Below, piece by piece: positions 25,578-34,265 of a stretch of DNA of 64,000 bases (positions within the stretch are counted from its first letter, which is position 1; every line of letters begins with the position of its first letter). The position numbers and the translations under genes are program-made. The notes beneath the pieces were generated by a model. That model saw only the letters and a list, made by a program, of their open reading frames with translations. It was not told the origin of the DNA and made no database searches. Origin of the DNA: Rubrivirga marina (GTDB lineage: Bacteria; Bacteroidota; Rhodothermia; Rhodothermales; Rubricoccaceae); the NCBI RefSeq assembly GCF_002283365.1, contig NZ_MQWD01000001.1, positions 3,885,985 to 3,949,984 of the forward strand. Direction: 5' to 3'.

Positions 25578-26547
25578 GGGGAGCGCGGCCGCGGAGGGCC
25601 GGGAGGACGACGAAGTAGCCGACGAGAAACGCCAGCGATCCGAGGATGACGATGAGGCTCGCCCAGAGCGGCATCTCCGTTCGGCGCGTCACGACCCCTT
25701 CGAGGAGCGCGGCGAACGCGAACACGGGCACGAGGCCGACGACGATCTTCAGCCCGCGGACCGCGCCTCTACGGAGTGCCGCGAGTCGCGGATACGTCCC
25801 GGGCAGCAGGACGGCGTTCCACATCGTCAGGCCCGCGCCGCCAGCCACGACGATGGCCGCCAGCTCGAGCGTCCCGTGGATCATCACGACGCGGAACCAC
25901 TTGGCGAGGAGCCCTTCGGCGGCGAACAGGTGCGCGAAGGTGCCGACCATGATCCCGTTCTGCACCAGCACCCAGCCCGTCCCGACCGAGGCGCCCGGGA
26001 CCGGCGCGCCAGGGAAGAAGCCCGTGAACGCGAGGAACGACACGCGGATGTTGTTGAACGCGATGCCCAGCGTCATGTCGAGCTGGCGGGCCTCCTTGTA
26101 GACCGCGAAGGGGTCGCCCGCCTCGATGTTCGCCTGGGACATGTTGACGTAGCCGTCGCCCAGGATGAGCCGGACGAACGTGGCGTCGCCGACCGACGAG
26201 ACGGCGCCGACGCCGATCGCACCGAGGAACAGGAGGAGCGAGGCCAGGAGGGCGCCGCGGGCCTCGTAGACGGCCTCGGGCACCTCGTGCGTCCAGAACC
26301 GGACGAGCCGGCCGCGCTCCTCGCGGCGGTTCCGGTAGACCTGCGCGTGGGCCTGCGCCGAGAGGTCGTTGAGGTAGGCCGCCGTCGCCGAGCCGGGGTA
26401 GAACGTCTTGGCGTAGGCGAGGTCGTCGCCGAGGCGGACGTAGGCGTCGGCCAGCGCGTCGGGGTCGACCGCGCCGTCGGCGTCGAGGAGCCCTTCGAGG
26501 GCGCGCCAGGTCGGGGCGCGGCGGCGGACGAAGACGGCTTCGCGCAC
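25570..26547 (-). CDS. SpoIIM family membrane protein (stage II sporulation protein M-like)
   Basis: 325 residues from a GTG preceded by a TCCCCCCGC...CCACCCC leader. A soluble helical N-terminus (LLDADGAVDPDALADAYVRLGDDLAYAKTFYPGS) is followed by about five membrane helices with the family phrases NNIRVSFLAFTGFFPG and GTFAHLFAAEGLLAKWFRVVMIHGTLELAAIVVAGGAGL. The family name comes from Bacillus, but homologues in non-spore-formers accompany MoxR/DUF58 genes as here. It is the promoter-proximal gene of the six-gene operon that runs down to 19898. Confidence 0.9.
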   Translation of the reverse strand: MREAVFVRRRAPTWRALEGLLDADGAVDPDALADAYVRLGDDLAYAKTFYPGSATAAYLNDLSAQAHAQVYRNRREERGRLVRFWTHEVPEAVYEARGALLASLLLFLGAIGVGAVSSVGDATFVRLILGDGYVNMSQANIEAGDPFAVYKEARQLDMTLGIAFNNIRVSFLAFTGFFPGAPVPGASVGTGWVLVQNGIMVGTFAHLFAAEGLLAKWFRVVMIHGTLELAAIVVAGGAGLTMWNAVLLPGTYPRLAALRRGAVRGLKIVVGLVPVFAFAALLEGVVTRRTEMPLWASLIVILGSLAFLVGYFVVLPALRGRAPHV

Positions 26548-26682
26548 GGGGTGGCAGCGGGGGGAGCGTGACGGGCCGGAAGGTACCCCCGGTGCTCAGA
26601 TGGGGCACCCGCACCGACTCCCCGAGCGGCTTGACCCGGGCGCACGGCGGCCGATACCCGGGGCAGACTCCGCCCGCGCCCC

Positions 26683-27720
26683 ATGTCCGCCCCCGTCATC
26701 TCCACCTGGTTCTACGCCGAGCGCGAGGGGGAGGAGAGCGTCTACCCCCAGGTCGGCGGCCGGTCGTCGTCGACGTGGTTCCAGTCGGTCTACTGGCGGT
26801 GCGTGGTGGACTTCTTCGCCGCCAGCGCGCGCGTCAACCCCGACGCCCGGCACCGGCTCTACACGAACCTCGACGCGGTCCCCGACATCGACGGGTTCGA
26901 CACAGCGACCTTCCTGGCCCGGCACGGCGTCGAGGTCGTCGTCCTCCCCTACACGTCGAAGCCGCCGGCCGGCTGGCACTCGGCGTGGACCAACCAGTTC
27001 TACGTCCTCGACGTCACGGCCCACCTCGCCGAGACGCTCCCCGAGGCGGACACGGTCGGCGTCCTCCTCGACTCCGACTGCGTGTTCACCCGGTCCATCG
27101 GGCCCCTCGTCGAAGCCGCCCGCGAGCACGGCGCGCTCACGTTCGACGCCCACGTGGCCGACGACGACGAGATGAACGGGCTCTCGCCCCGCCAGCTCGG
27201 CCGGCTCCTCGCCGAGATGGACGGCGTCGGCGGCGACGGGGCCTCGCCGGTCGTGCCCTACCTCGGCGGCGAGATCGTGGCCGGCACGCGCGACGCGCTC
27301 CGGGCCGTCGTGCGGGAGGCACAAGCCGTGTGGCCGGAGATGGTCCGCCGTCACGAGGCGGGCGAGCCGAAGACGAACGAGGAGGCCCACCTCCTGAGCG
27401 CCGTCTACCACCGCCTCGGGCTGCCCGTCGGCACGGCCGACCCCTTCATCGACCGGATGTTCACGTGGTTCACCGGCGCGACCGTCCGCCCCGGCCACGA
27501 GGCGATGATGGTCTGGCACCTCCCCAACGAAAAGCGGCTCGGCCTCCGGCGCCTGTTCCGGGCCGTCCGCGACGACGACTCGTGGTTCTGGACGCTCCCC
27601 GTCGGCGACGCGTGGCGCCAGCGGCTCGGCCGGACGCTCGGCGTGCCGCGCCGGACGCCTGCCAAGTGGGTCCGCGACGTCGGCCGCGCCGTCCGCGACA
27701 AGGTCGAGCGGCCGGCGTAG
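26683..27720 (+). CDS. Putative GT-A fold glycosyltransferase-like protein
   Basis: 345 residues, no signal peptide, cytoplasmic. VGVLLDSDCVFTRSIGP contains a DxD-like metal and sugar-nucleotide motif, preceded by a strand-helix pattern (RLYTNLDAVPDIDGFD ... VEVVVLPYTSKPPAGWHSAWTNQFYVLDVTAHL). This suits a nucleotide-diphospho-sugar transferase fold, and the gene points into the exopolysaccharide cluster from the other strand. I do not recognise the exact family, and sugar and linkage are unknown. A C-rich leader supports ATG at 26683. Confidence 0.5.
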   Translation: MSAPVISTWFYAEREGEESVYPQVGGRSSSTWFQSVYWRCVVDFFAASARVNPDARHRLYTNLDAVPDIDGFDTATFLARHGVEVVVLPYTSKPPAGWHSAWTNQFYVLDVTAHLAETLPEADTVGVLLDSDCVFTRSIGPLVEAAREHGALTFDAHVADDDEMNGLSPRQLGRLLAEMDGVGGDGASPVVPYLGGEIVAGTRDALRAVVREAQAVWPEMVRRHEAGEPKTNEEAHLLSAVYHRLGLPVGTADPFIDRMFTWFTGATVRPGHEAMMVWHLPNEKRLGLRRLFRAVRDDDSWFWTLPVGDAWRQRLGRTLGVPRRTPAKWVRDVGRAVRDKVERPA

Positions 27721-27773
27721 GGAAGGATCGGGGGATGAGGGGCCTCGAAACGGCCCGCCTCCCTCCCCTCCCC

Positions 27774-28751
27774 TCACGCGCCGAGGCCGAGGTAGTTGTC
27801 GGGGCCGGGGACGACGAGGTTCCGCAGCCGCCCCAGCCCGAACGCGAACCGCCCGTAGGCGGCCCAGGCCCGGAGGCGGTCGGCCCCCGAGAGCGGCGCG
27901 TGCGTGATGGCCTTCGCGAACTCGACGGCGCGGCCGGCCGACGGCAGCAGCGGCCCGGTCGGGCGGACGCCCGTCTCGTACTCGATGTAGTCGCGGCGCG
28001 AGAGGTGGCGCGCGCTGCCGGCGTGGTGGCGCTGCTCGAAGAGCGGCGCGTCGAGGTAGGCGATGGGCCCGCGGAGCAGGAGCTCGGCGCAGAGGGCGTC
28101 CTCGACGCCCGGCATCGCGAACGGCCGCGACTGGCGGACCGCCTCGGCGCGGAAGACGGCGTAGACCAGCCACTGCCCCGGCTTGTCGCGGAGGAACCGG
28201 AGGAGTCGGGCGCCGGGGTCCGGCCCGTCGAGCGCGCGCTGCGTGTCGGGCGTCCACGCCCAGACCCCGCCGTCGCCGTCGTGGAAGCCGCCGGCCTCGG
28301 CGTCGTACGGGTACGGCGCGCCCGCGTCGTCGACGAGGCGGAGCGCCGTGTGGGCGCCGACGGCCTCGGGACGCGCGTCCAGCTCCGCGAGGCACCGCGC
28401 GGCGTAGTCCGGGAGCGGGACGTCGTCGTGGGCGGCCCACTTCACGAACGGCGCGCCGGTCTCGAGCGCGAGCGCCATCGACCGGTTGAAGTTGCCATTC
28501 GCGCCGAGGTTCGCCTCGTTGCGGTGGTAGCGGATGCGGGGGTCCGCCTCGGCCGCCGCCCGAGCGATCTCGGCCGTGCCGTCGGTCGAGGCGTTGTCGG
28601 TGACGACGGCGACCCAGCGTTCTTCGGTCTGCGCCTGGAGCGCCTCGAGGGCGCGGGGCAGGTACCGCTCTCCGTTGTAGACAGGGACGGCGAACGCGAT
28701 CCGGGGCGCCGTCACGTCAGGCGGCGGCGAATTGGGCGATGGCGTCGTCAT
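27774..28751 (-). CDS. Glycosyltransferase family 2
   Basis: 325 residues. A typical GT-A inverting transferase: RIAFAVPVYNGERYLPRALEALQAQTEERW, then VVTDNASTDGTAEIAR and the acceptor-side AAHDDVPLPDYAARC, where HDD stands for the DxD motif. ATG at 28751 lies inside the end of the preceding gene (35-base overlap), as in tightly packed operons. It is the last gene of the minus-strand exopolysaccharide operon and probably adds one sugar to the lipid-linked repeat unit. Which sugar cannot be told. Confidence 0.9.
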   Translation of the reverse strand: MTTPSPNSPPPDVTAPRIAFAVPVYNGERYLPRALEALQAQTEERWVAVVTDNASTDGTAEIARAAAEADPRIRYHRNEANLGANGNFNRSMALALETGAPFVKWAAHDDVPLPDYAARCLAELDARPEAVGAHTALRLVDDAGAPYPYDAEAGGFHDGDGGVWAWTPDTQRALDGPDPGARLLRFLRDKPGQWLVYAVFRAEAVRQSRPFAMPGVEDALCAELLLRGPIAYLDAPLFEQRHHAGSARHLSRRDYIEYETGVRPTGPLLPSAGRAVEFAKAITHAPLSGADRLRAWAAYGRFAFGLGRLRNLVVPGPDNYLGLGA

Positions 28752-29967
28752 AGATGACCCGGAGCTCGCGGTAGTTGACGTCGCGGGAGTACCGCTCGGC
28801 AAAGCGCATCCGCGTCTGGGCGCGCATGGCGTCGAGGCGGTCGGGGTCGGACGTGAGCTCGCGGATGGCGGCGGCGAGCGCCGCGGCGTCGCCGCGCGGA
28901 AACAGCCGACCGGTCACGCCGTCCTCGATCATCTCGGAGAACGCGCCGTGGTCGGTCGCCACGACGGGCGTCCCGACGCCCATCGCCTCGACGGCCACGA
29001 GCGGCCAGCCCTCGTACCACATCGACGGCGCCACGAGGAGCCCGGCCGTGGCCATCGTCCAGACCATCGCGTCGGGATCGAGCCAGCCGAGCCACTCGAT
29101 CCGGTCGTCGGCCTCGGCCGCCTCGCGGACGAGGTCGGCGAGCTCGCCGTCGCCCGCGATCTTGAGCGTCGGGAGCGTCGGGTCGAGTGCCCAAGCGTCG
29201 AGGAGGACGCTGAGCCCCTTCCCGTTCGCCAGGCGACCGGCGAACAGGACGTGGTCGCCCCCCGGGCCGTCGATGGGGACCCCCTCGGCCGCGTTGTGCT
29301 TCACGGCGATCCGGTCGGCCGGGAGCCCGCCGTCGGCGAGCACACCCCGCGCGAACTCGCTCAGCGCGACGTACCGGTCGACGGCGTGGTCCCACGTGCC
29401 GAGCGCGCGGTGAGCAGCGATGGTGCTCGCCACGGCCGCCGTCGCCGCCGCGCTCCCGCGGTAGCACTTGTGCCGGACGGCCGGCGCCGCGAACGCCTTC
29501 CCCACGCAGTCGTGGCAGAGCCGGCCATCCCGCAGCAGGAGGTTGCCCGGGCACACCATCCGGAAGTTGTGGAGCGTGTGGACCGTGGCCGCACCGCCCG
29601 CGTGGGCCGCGTGGAACACCGACGGCGACGCCAGCGGCAGCGTGTTGTGGACGTGGACCACGTCGACCCCCTCGGCCTCGACGATCCGGCGGACCTCGGC
29701 GTAGGCCTCGCGACTCCACAGCGTCCGCGTGGCGAGCGCCAGCCGGCCCATCCCGTCGACGTCGTCGTTGTGGAGCTCGTAGCAGAGCACGCGGTGGCCC
29801 CGCTCTTCCAGGAGCTCGCGCTCGCGCTCGTAGACGCCGTCCTCCCCGCCCCGGTGCTGGTAGACGTTGTGGACGAGCAGGACCGTCAGCGGGGAGTCGC
29901 TGAGGTCCTCGGCCAGGAGCGACCCGCTGCGAACCGGGGCACGGAGGGCAGGAGCGATCGTCATCAT
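28717..29967 (-). CDS. Glycosyltransferase family 4
   Basis: 416 residues with the two Rossmann halves of a GT-B enzyme. The N-half has LTVLLVHNVYQHRGGEDGVYERERELLEERGH in pieces and HNTLPLASPSVFHAA. A Cys-containing insert (MVCPGNLLLRDGRLCHDCVGK) is typical of a GT4 subgroup in capsule loci and may bind zinc. The C-half has VLFAGRLANGKGLSVLLDAW and the retaining-enzyme motif near GWPLVAVEAMGVGTPVVATDHG. Its ATG overlaps the upstream stop by four bases. Confidence 0.93.
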   Translation of the reverse strand: MMTIAPALRAPVRSGSLLAEDLSDSPLTVLLVHNVYQHRGGEDGVYERERELLEERGHRVLCYELHNDDVDGMGRLALATRTLWSREAYAEVRRIVEAEGVDVVHVHNTLPLASPSVFHAAHAGGAATVHTLHNFRMVCPGNLLLRDGRLCHDCVGKAFAAPAVRHKCYRGSAAATAAVASTIAAHRALGTWDHAVDRYVALSEFARGVLADGGLPADRIAVKHNAAEGVPIDGPGGDHVLFAGRLANGKGLSVLLDAWALDPTLPTLKIAGDGELADLVREAAEADDRIEWLGWLDPDAMVWTMATAGLLVAPSMWYEGWPLVAVEAMGVGTPVVATDHGAFSEMIEDGVTGRLFPRGDAAALAAAIRELTSDPDRLDAMRAQTRMRFAERYSRDVNYRELRVIYDDAIAQFAAA

Positions 29968-31295
29968 GAGAGCGAGGCGCTGAGGAGGGCCTCGCGGCCG
30001 GGGGCCCCGATCGCACTGCCCGTGGATCCGTCGAGGCTGGCCAGGCCGTCCCCCGCCGGCGGCCGGTCCAGGCCGAGCACCTCGGCGTAGAGCGCGTTGA
30101 CGGCGTCACCGTTGGCCTGCCAGCTCAGCTCGTGGGCCCGGGCGATGGCCCCGCGGCTCCGACGGTCGTAGCCGGCGGGATCGGAAGCCAGCGTCGTCAC
30201 GGCCTCGGCGAGACGGCGGACCGCCTCGTCAGGCGTCGTCACCGGGACCGGCACGCCGCAGGCGTCGGAGCAGACGTCGGCCGCGCCCTGGTGGTCGAGG
30301 TACACGACGGGAAGGCCCGCCGAGAGCGCCTCCAGCATGACGTTGCCCGACGTGTCGCGGAGGCTCGTGAAGGCGAAGGCGTCGGCCTGGGCGTACAGGT
30401 CCATCAGCTCGGCGCGGGGCATCCAGCCCCGCCACTCGACGCCCGGCACGCCGCTCAGGAGGTCGCGCTCCGGCCCATCCCCGACGACGATCAACTCGAT
30501 CTCAGGTCCCCCCTCACGAGCCGCCCGCTGGAGCCGATCGAGCGCGGCGAGCGCGAGCCGGAGGCCCTTCGTGGGGATGAGCTGTCCGGCCCAGAGCAGG
30601 CGGAACGGGCCGGGCTCGCGATCCGCCCACCGCTTGGCGTCCCCGACCGCGCCCGTGCCCGTCTCCAGGAGTTGGCGGACCGGGGCGCCCGTGATCTCCT
30701 CCAGGTCCCGCTTGCCCGTCGAGTTGGCGGCGAGGAGCACGTCGGCCGCCTCGGCGGCTTCGCGGACGCGCCGGCCCCGGAGCTGGATGCCGTTGAGTAC
30801 GGTCCGCACGCGCTCGGTGACGGCCATCGACCGACTCCCGATGTCGAGGAAGGCGGCCGGGGTGTTCTGGGTCCCCCCCACCGGTCCCCAGACGAACGGG
30901 ACGCCGAGCTTCCACAGGTCGCCGGGCTCGCGGTAGCCGCAGAACGTCACCTGGTGAGCGAGGTCGTACGGGCGCTCCGCGTGGAGCCGTCGAGCGAGCC
31001 GGAGCGCGCGGGCCTGCCAGCGGCGGTAGGTCGGGTAGAACGCACCCGGGACGCGGTGGAGCGCCCGCTCCAGCCGGGTGTGGGGGACCCGGTAGAACCG
31101 GACCGCGTCGGCGATCCCCTCGGCCTCGACGCCCGTCGCGAGGAGGGCCATCTCGTGGTCGGTCGCGCAGAGGATCACGTCGACATCGCCGAACCGGGCG
31201 GCCTGGACCACCCGGTTCCACCCGACGAAGGGCTCCGAGCCGAGCGTGGGGTCGCAGGTGTAGGCCCCGAGAAGGAGGCGGGGGCGAGGGGACAT
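29964..31295 (-). CDS. Glycosyltransferase family 4
   Basis: 443 residues. N-terminal GT-B half with GAYTCDPTLGSEPFVGWNRVVQAAR; the C-half reads RLLWAGQLIPTKGLRLALAALDRL and SLRDTSGNVMLEALSAGLPVVYLDHQGAADV, the donor-sugar binding block of family 4. The phrase FVWGPVGGTQNTP is also usual for a capsule-type GT4 subgroup. ATG at 31295 follows CCCCCACCTC. The frame is open much farther upstream, but that part is antisense-like noise over the polymerase gene. Part of the exopolysaccharide operon. Confidence 0.93.
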   Translation of the reverse strand: MSPRPRLLLGAYTCDPTLGSEPFVGWNRVVQAARFGDVDVILCATDHEMALLATGVEAEGIADAVRFYRVPHTRLERALHRVPGAFYPTYRRWQARALRLARRLHAERPYDLAHQVTFCGYREPGDLWKLGVPFVWGPVGGTQNTPAAFLDIGSRSMAVTERVRTVLNGIQLRGRRVREAAEAADVLLAANSTGKRDLEEITGAPVRQLLETGTGAVGDAKRWADREPGPFRLLWAGQLIPTKGLRLALAALDRLQRAAREGGPEIELIVVGDGPERDLLSGVPGVEWRGWMPRAELMDLYAQADAFAFTSLRDTSGNVMLEALSAGLPVVYLDHQGAADVCSDACGVPVPVTTPDEAVRRLAEAVTTLASDPAGYDRRSRGAIARAHELSWQANGDAVNALYAEVLGLDRPPAGDGLASLDGSTGSAIGAPGREALLSASLS

Positions 31296-31378
31296 GGAGC
31301 CTGGCGAGGTGGGGGACGCCAGGCGCTCTGCACGATCCGAGCCGATCCCCACCCGACCTGTTCGGTCGGCCCCGTCCG

Positions 31379-32845
31379 TCACGCCGACTCGACGGGCGCG
31401 GCGACTGAACCCACGGGCGCCCCGTCCCCGGACGGCGCCGGCCCCCCGGCCGCCCACGACCACGACGGCCCCGAGGCGGGCCGGGGCGCCGCCCCGACGC
31501 GGAGGTCGTCGAGCAGGTGCGGGTGCGTCCGCTGGAGGCGCGTGCCGGCGAGCGCGAGGCCGAAGACGGTCCAGAACGGGATCGCGCCCATCGGCCCCTC
31601 GAGGTACACGTCGAACGACGCGTTGACGTGGGCCGCCAGCCAGAGCGCGCCGCACACGGCGTAGAACCCGGCCCACCCGTCGAGCCCCCGCAGCCGCGCC
31701 TCGACGGCCGACCGCCCGACGCGCCAGAACCAGAGGCCCTGGATCAGCAGCCACACCAGGAACATGGGGACGCCGCCGCGAGCGAGGACCGTGAGGTGCG
31801 AGTTGTGTGGGCTCCGCAGCGACCCCTCGTCGTCCACGTTGAAGCCGTCGTCGTCGGCGAGGTTGATCCCAAAGCCCTTGCCGTCGAGGAAGTGCGCCCC
31901 GCCGAACGTGTAGTCGATGATCTTCCCCCACCACTCGAGGCGCCACTCGGCCGTGTTGGCGAGCTGGGGGTTGTCGCTGCGGCCCGCGATGCTCTTGACG
32001 TTCTCCCAGACCTGCTCGACCGAGAACTCCCGCGTCCCGTCGTTGATCTTGATGCCCGACGAGCCGACGGCCAGGCCGAGCACGACGACGAGCGCGCCGA
32101 CGTACACGAACCGCCCGTACCGCGCGGTCGCCGGCTTCCACAGCGTCGCGAGCCCCATCCCGAGCACGAACCCCAGCATCCCGCCACGGGACGTGATCAT
32201 GAGCCCGATGATGCCCGCGGTGAGCCCGACGATCAGGGCCGGCTTCGGGCGCTGAAACCCGACCGTCACGAGCGTCACCGCAGCGGCGAGCGTGACGAGG
32301 AGGTCGCCCGGCTTCGTCTGGATGATGAGGACGTTCGCCCACGGCCACACGGGGAACGCCTCGAACACGCGGATGAAGAAGTGGACCGGCCACCCGACCA
32401 GGATCACGCCCCACACGAGACGCGGGGCGTGGGCGATCAGCCATCGGAGCCGCCCCGGCTTCTCGAGCACCAGCCCGGCCGCGATGAGTGCGAACAGGCC
32501 GTAGAGCACGACCATCCCGTCGCGGGCGGCGTCGATCCCCCACGTCGGGAGGCCCATCGCGACCCGGATCGACGCCCAGCCGATGAGCCCGACGAGGAGC
32601 CCCATCGCGGCCCCGGGCACGACGCTCGTCCGGCGCATCGCGCCCGCCAGCGCGACGAGCCCGAGCACGAGGGCGACCTCGCCGATGAACAGCGGCGGGA
32701 AGCCGAGGTAGGCGAACCCACGCCCCGCCACGGCATAGCCCATCAGGACAACGCCCAGGAACGTCGTGTACTTGTCGCCGAACGGGCGGCGCTGGGGGAC
32801 GGCGTCGGGGCGGAACGCCCAGGGGTGCGGGGCCTCCATGCTCAT
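31379..32845 (-). CDS. O-antigen ligase/polymerase-like membrane protein (Wzy-type)
   Basis: 488 residues with about ten to twelve membrane helices and a large periplasmic loop (SSGIKINDGTREFSVEQVWENVKSIAG ... DEGSLRSPHNSHLTVLARGGVPMFL, in part). The HNSHLxxLxxGG phrase and its place between late helices are typical of the O-antigen ligase/Wzy_C superfamily, which polymerises or transfers lipid-linked glycans on the periplasmic face. ATG at 32845 overlaps the flippase stop (ATGA). The last 40 residues are a Pro/Gly-rich tail. Polymerase and ligase cannot be told apart from sequence; the Wzc-like partner favours polymerase. Confidence 0.88.
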   Translation of the reverse strand: MSMEAPHPWAFRPDAVPQRRPFGDKYTTFLGVVLMGYAVAGRGFAYLGFPPLFIGEVALVLGLVALAGAMRRTSVVPGAAMGLLVGLIGWASIRVAMGLPTWGIDAARDGMVVLYGLFALIAAGLVLEKPGRLRWLIAHAPRLVWGVILVGWPVHFFIRVFEAFPVWPWANVLIIQTKPGDLLVTLAAAVTLVTVGFQRPKPALIVGLTAGIIGLMITSRGGMLGFVLGMGLATLWKPATARYGRFVYVGALVVVLGLAVGSSGIKINDGTREFSVEQVWENVKSIAGRSDNPQLANTAEWRLEWWGKIIDYTFGGAHFLDGKGFGINLADDDGFNVDDEGSLRSPHNSHLTVLARGGVPMFLVWLLIQGLWFWRVGRSAVEARLRGLDGWAGFYAVCGALWLAAHVNASFDVYLEGPMGAIPFWTVFGLALAGTRLQRTHPHLLDDLRVGAAPRPASGPSWSWAAGGPAPSGDGAPVGSVAAPVESA

Positions 32846-34206
32846 ACGGGCTCGAGGAGCGGCGCGTCGGCCGCCTCCGGCTCCGCCGGCCTCGGGGTGA
32901 GGTCCGTCGAGGCGGACGACGCCGAGACCGCGGGCGGCTCGGGCGCGTCGAGCGACTGGCGGGCAGGCCGGACGAGCACGACCAGCTCCGTCAGCAGGCC
33001 GAGCAGGTCGGAGAACAGCGCGCCGACCACGCCGAACGCGGCCGTCACGGCGAGACCGGCCGTCGACACGACGGCGACGGTCGCGACGCGGGCGCGGAAC
33101 ACGGCCGACGGCCGCTCGGCGCTCCGCACGAGCGTCACGAGCAGGTTGGCGACCGCGGCCCCGAGCGGCGCCAGCGCGAGGAGGATCAGGATCGGGAGGC
33201 TCACGGCGTACTGCCCGTCGTAGAGCCACGCCACGGCCGCCCGGCCGCCCACGAGCGTGAGCCCGCCGTAGGCCAGCGCGAGCGCCACGAATGCCACCCC
33301 GACTTTGCGGAGCGTCGGCCGGATCTCACCCGCCGCGCGAGCGCGCACGAAGATGGGCAGGCACAGCGTGGCGAGGGCCGAGAACCCCATCAGCGCCGGC
33401 ATCGCGAGGTTGTAGAACGCCCGCAGCGACCCGCTCCCCTCGAGCCCCACGAACAGCGGCAGTGCGAGGTACGGGATGGACGACTGGACCCACTCGATGG
33501 CGCCGGTCGGGGCGGCCCAGCGCCCGTACTCGACGTGCGCCGCCCGCGCGTCGGCGAGAAGGCCGGCCTCGGGGACTCGCACGGGGACGCCGAGGCGGAC
33601 CGCCAGCACGATCGCCGCGACCAGCGACGTCGCGGCCATCAGGCCGAGCGCGGCCGGGCCGGAGAGCCAGCCGACGTGGTTCAACCCCAACGCCCCGCTC
33701 ACGAGCAACACGAGATAGACAACGCCCGCGCCCGCCGCCCACGACGGCCGCGACACGACGTAGCAGGCCCGCCGCATCAGCCACAGCCCGAGAATCGCCC
33801 CCTGCGCCACGGCCAGCGTCACAAACAGCGCGCCGAGCGCCGGGCTGCCGACGACCCACACGACGGCGCCGATGGACGCGAGCACGGCGCCGGCGGCCAT
33901 CGAGAACCGCGCGTGGCCGGAGAGGAGCGCCCGGAGGTAGGCCCCCGTTCGCCCCTTGAACCGCTCGGGCCCGAACACGAGCATCGGCTCGATGAGGAGC
34001 CCGCCGTGGACCGTCCCCGCCAGCAGGAACACGATGAACGCCACCGTGAACGCGCCGTAGGCCTCGGGCGAGAGCCACCGCGCCAACAGCACGTTGACGA
34101 GGAAGTTGGCCCCGGCAAAGAGGGCCTGGTCGAGCACCGTCCACACGCCCTGCCGCAGCCACGAGCCGCGGAGGAGGTCCCGAAGGGCAGAGACGAGGGA
34201 GGCCAT
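32842..34206 (-). CDS. Polysaccharide flippase (Wzx/MATE-like)
   Basis: 454 residues and about twelve helices. The start GVWTVLDQALFAGANFLVNVLLARWLSPEAYGAFTVAF (in pieces) is the usual first-helix signature of the polysaccharide-transport (PST) flippases that move lipid-linked repeat units to the periplasm. The C-terminus is a 50-residue polar tail; part of it is encoded by GGCCTCG...CGAGGCGG (32889-32915), close to the dispersed palindrome. ATG at 34206 is the first Met in front of the conserved part. It partners the polymerase and the Wzc-like protein. Confidence 0.9.
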   Translation of the reverse strand: MASLVSALRDLLRGSWLRQGVWTVLDQALFAGANFLVNVLLARWLSPEAYGAFTVAFIVFLLAGTVHGGLLIEPMLVFGPERFKGRTGAYLRALLSGHARFSMAAGAVLASIGAVVWVVGSPALGALFVTLAVAQGAILGLWLMRRACYVVSRPSWAAGAGVVYLVLLVSGALGLNHVGWLSGPAALGLMAATSLVAAIVLAVRLGVPVRVPEAGLLADARAAHVEYGRWAAPTGAIEWVQSSIPYLALPLFVGLEGSGSLRAFYNLAMPALMGFSALATLCLPIFVRARAAGEIRPTLRKVGVAFVALALAYGGLTLVGGRAAVAWLYDGQYAVSLPILILLALAPLGAAVANLLVTLVRSAERPSAVFRARVATVAVVSTAGLAVTAAFGVVGALFSDLLGLLTELVVLVRPARQSLDAPEPPAVSASSASTDLTPRPAEPEAADAPLLEPV

Positions 34207-34235
34207 GAGGCGTGCCCGGAGGCCGGCCGGCGGGA

Positions 34236-34260
34236 GACCTCGGCGGGCGCGCCGAGGCGG
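34236..34260. repeat. Small palindromic element between flippase and SLBB genes
   Basis: CCTCGGC (34238-34244) and GCCGAGG (34251-34257) pair around GGGCGC, and the right side continues CGG. It fills the short gap inside the exopolysaccharide operon and may reduce downstream transcription. Confidence 0.55.
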
Positions 34261-34265
34261 GACGT

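Noticed and set aside
25570-26547. SpoIIM-like gene taken as evidence of sporulation
   Set aside because: SpoIIM homologues are common beside MoxR and DUF58 genes in non-sporulating bacteria, and no other sporulation gene is present.
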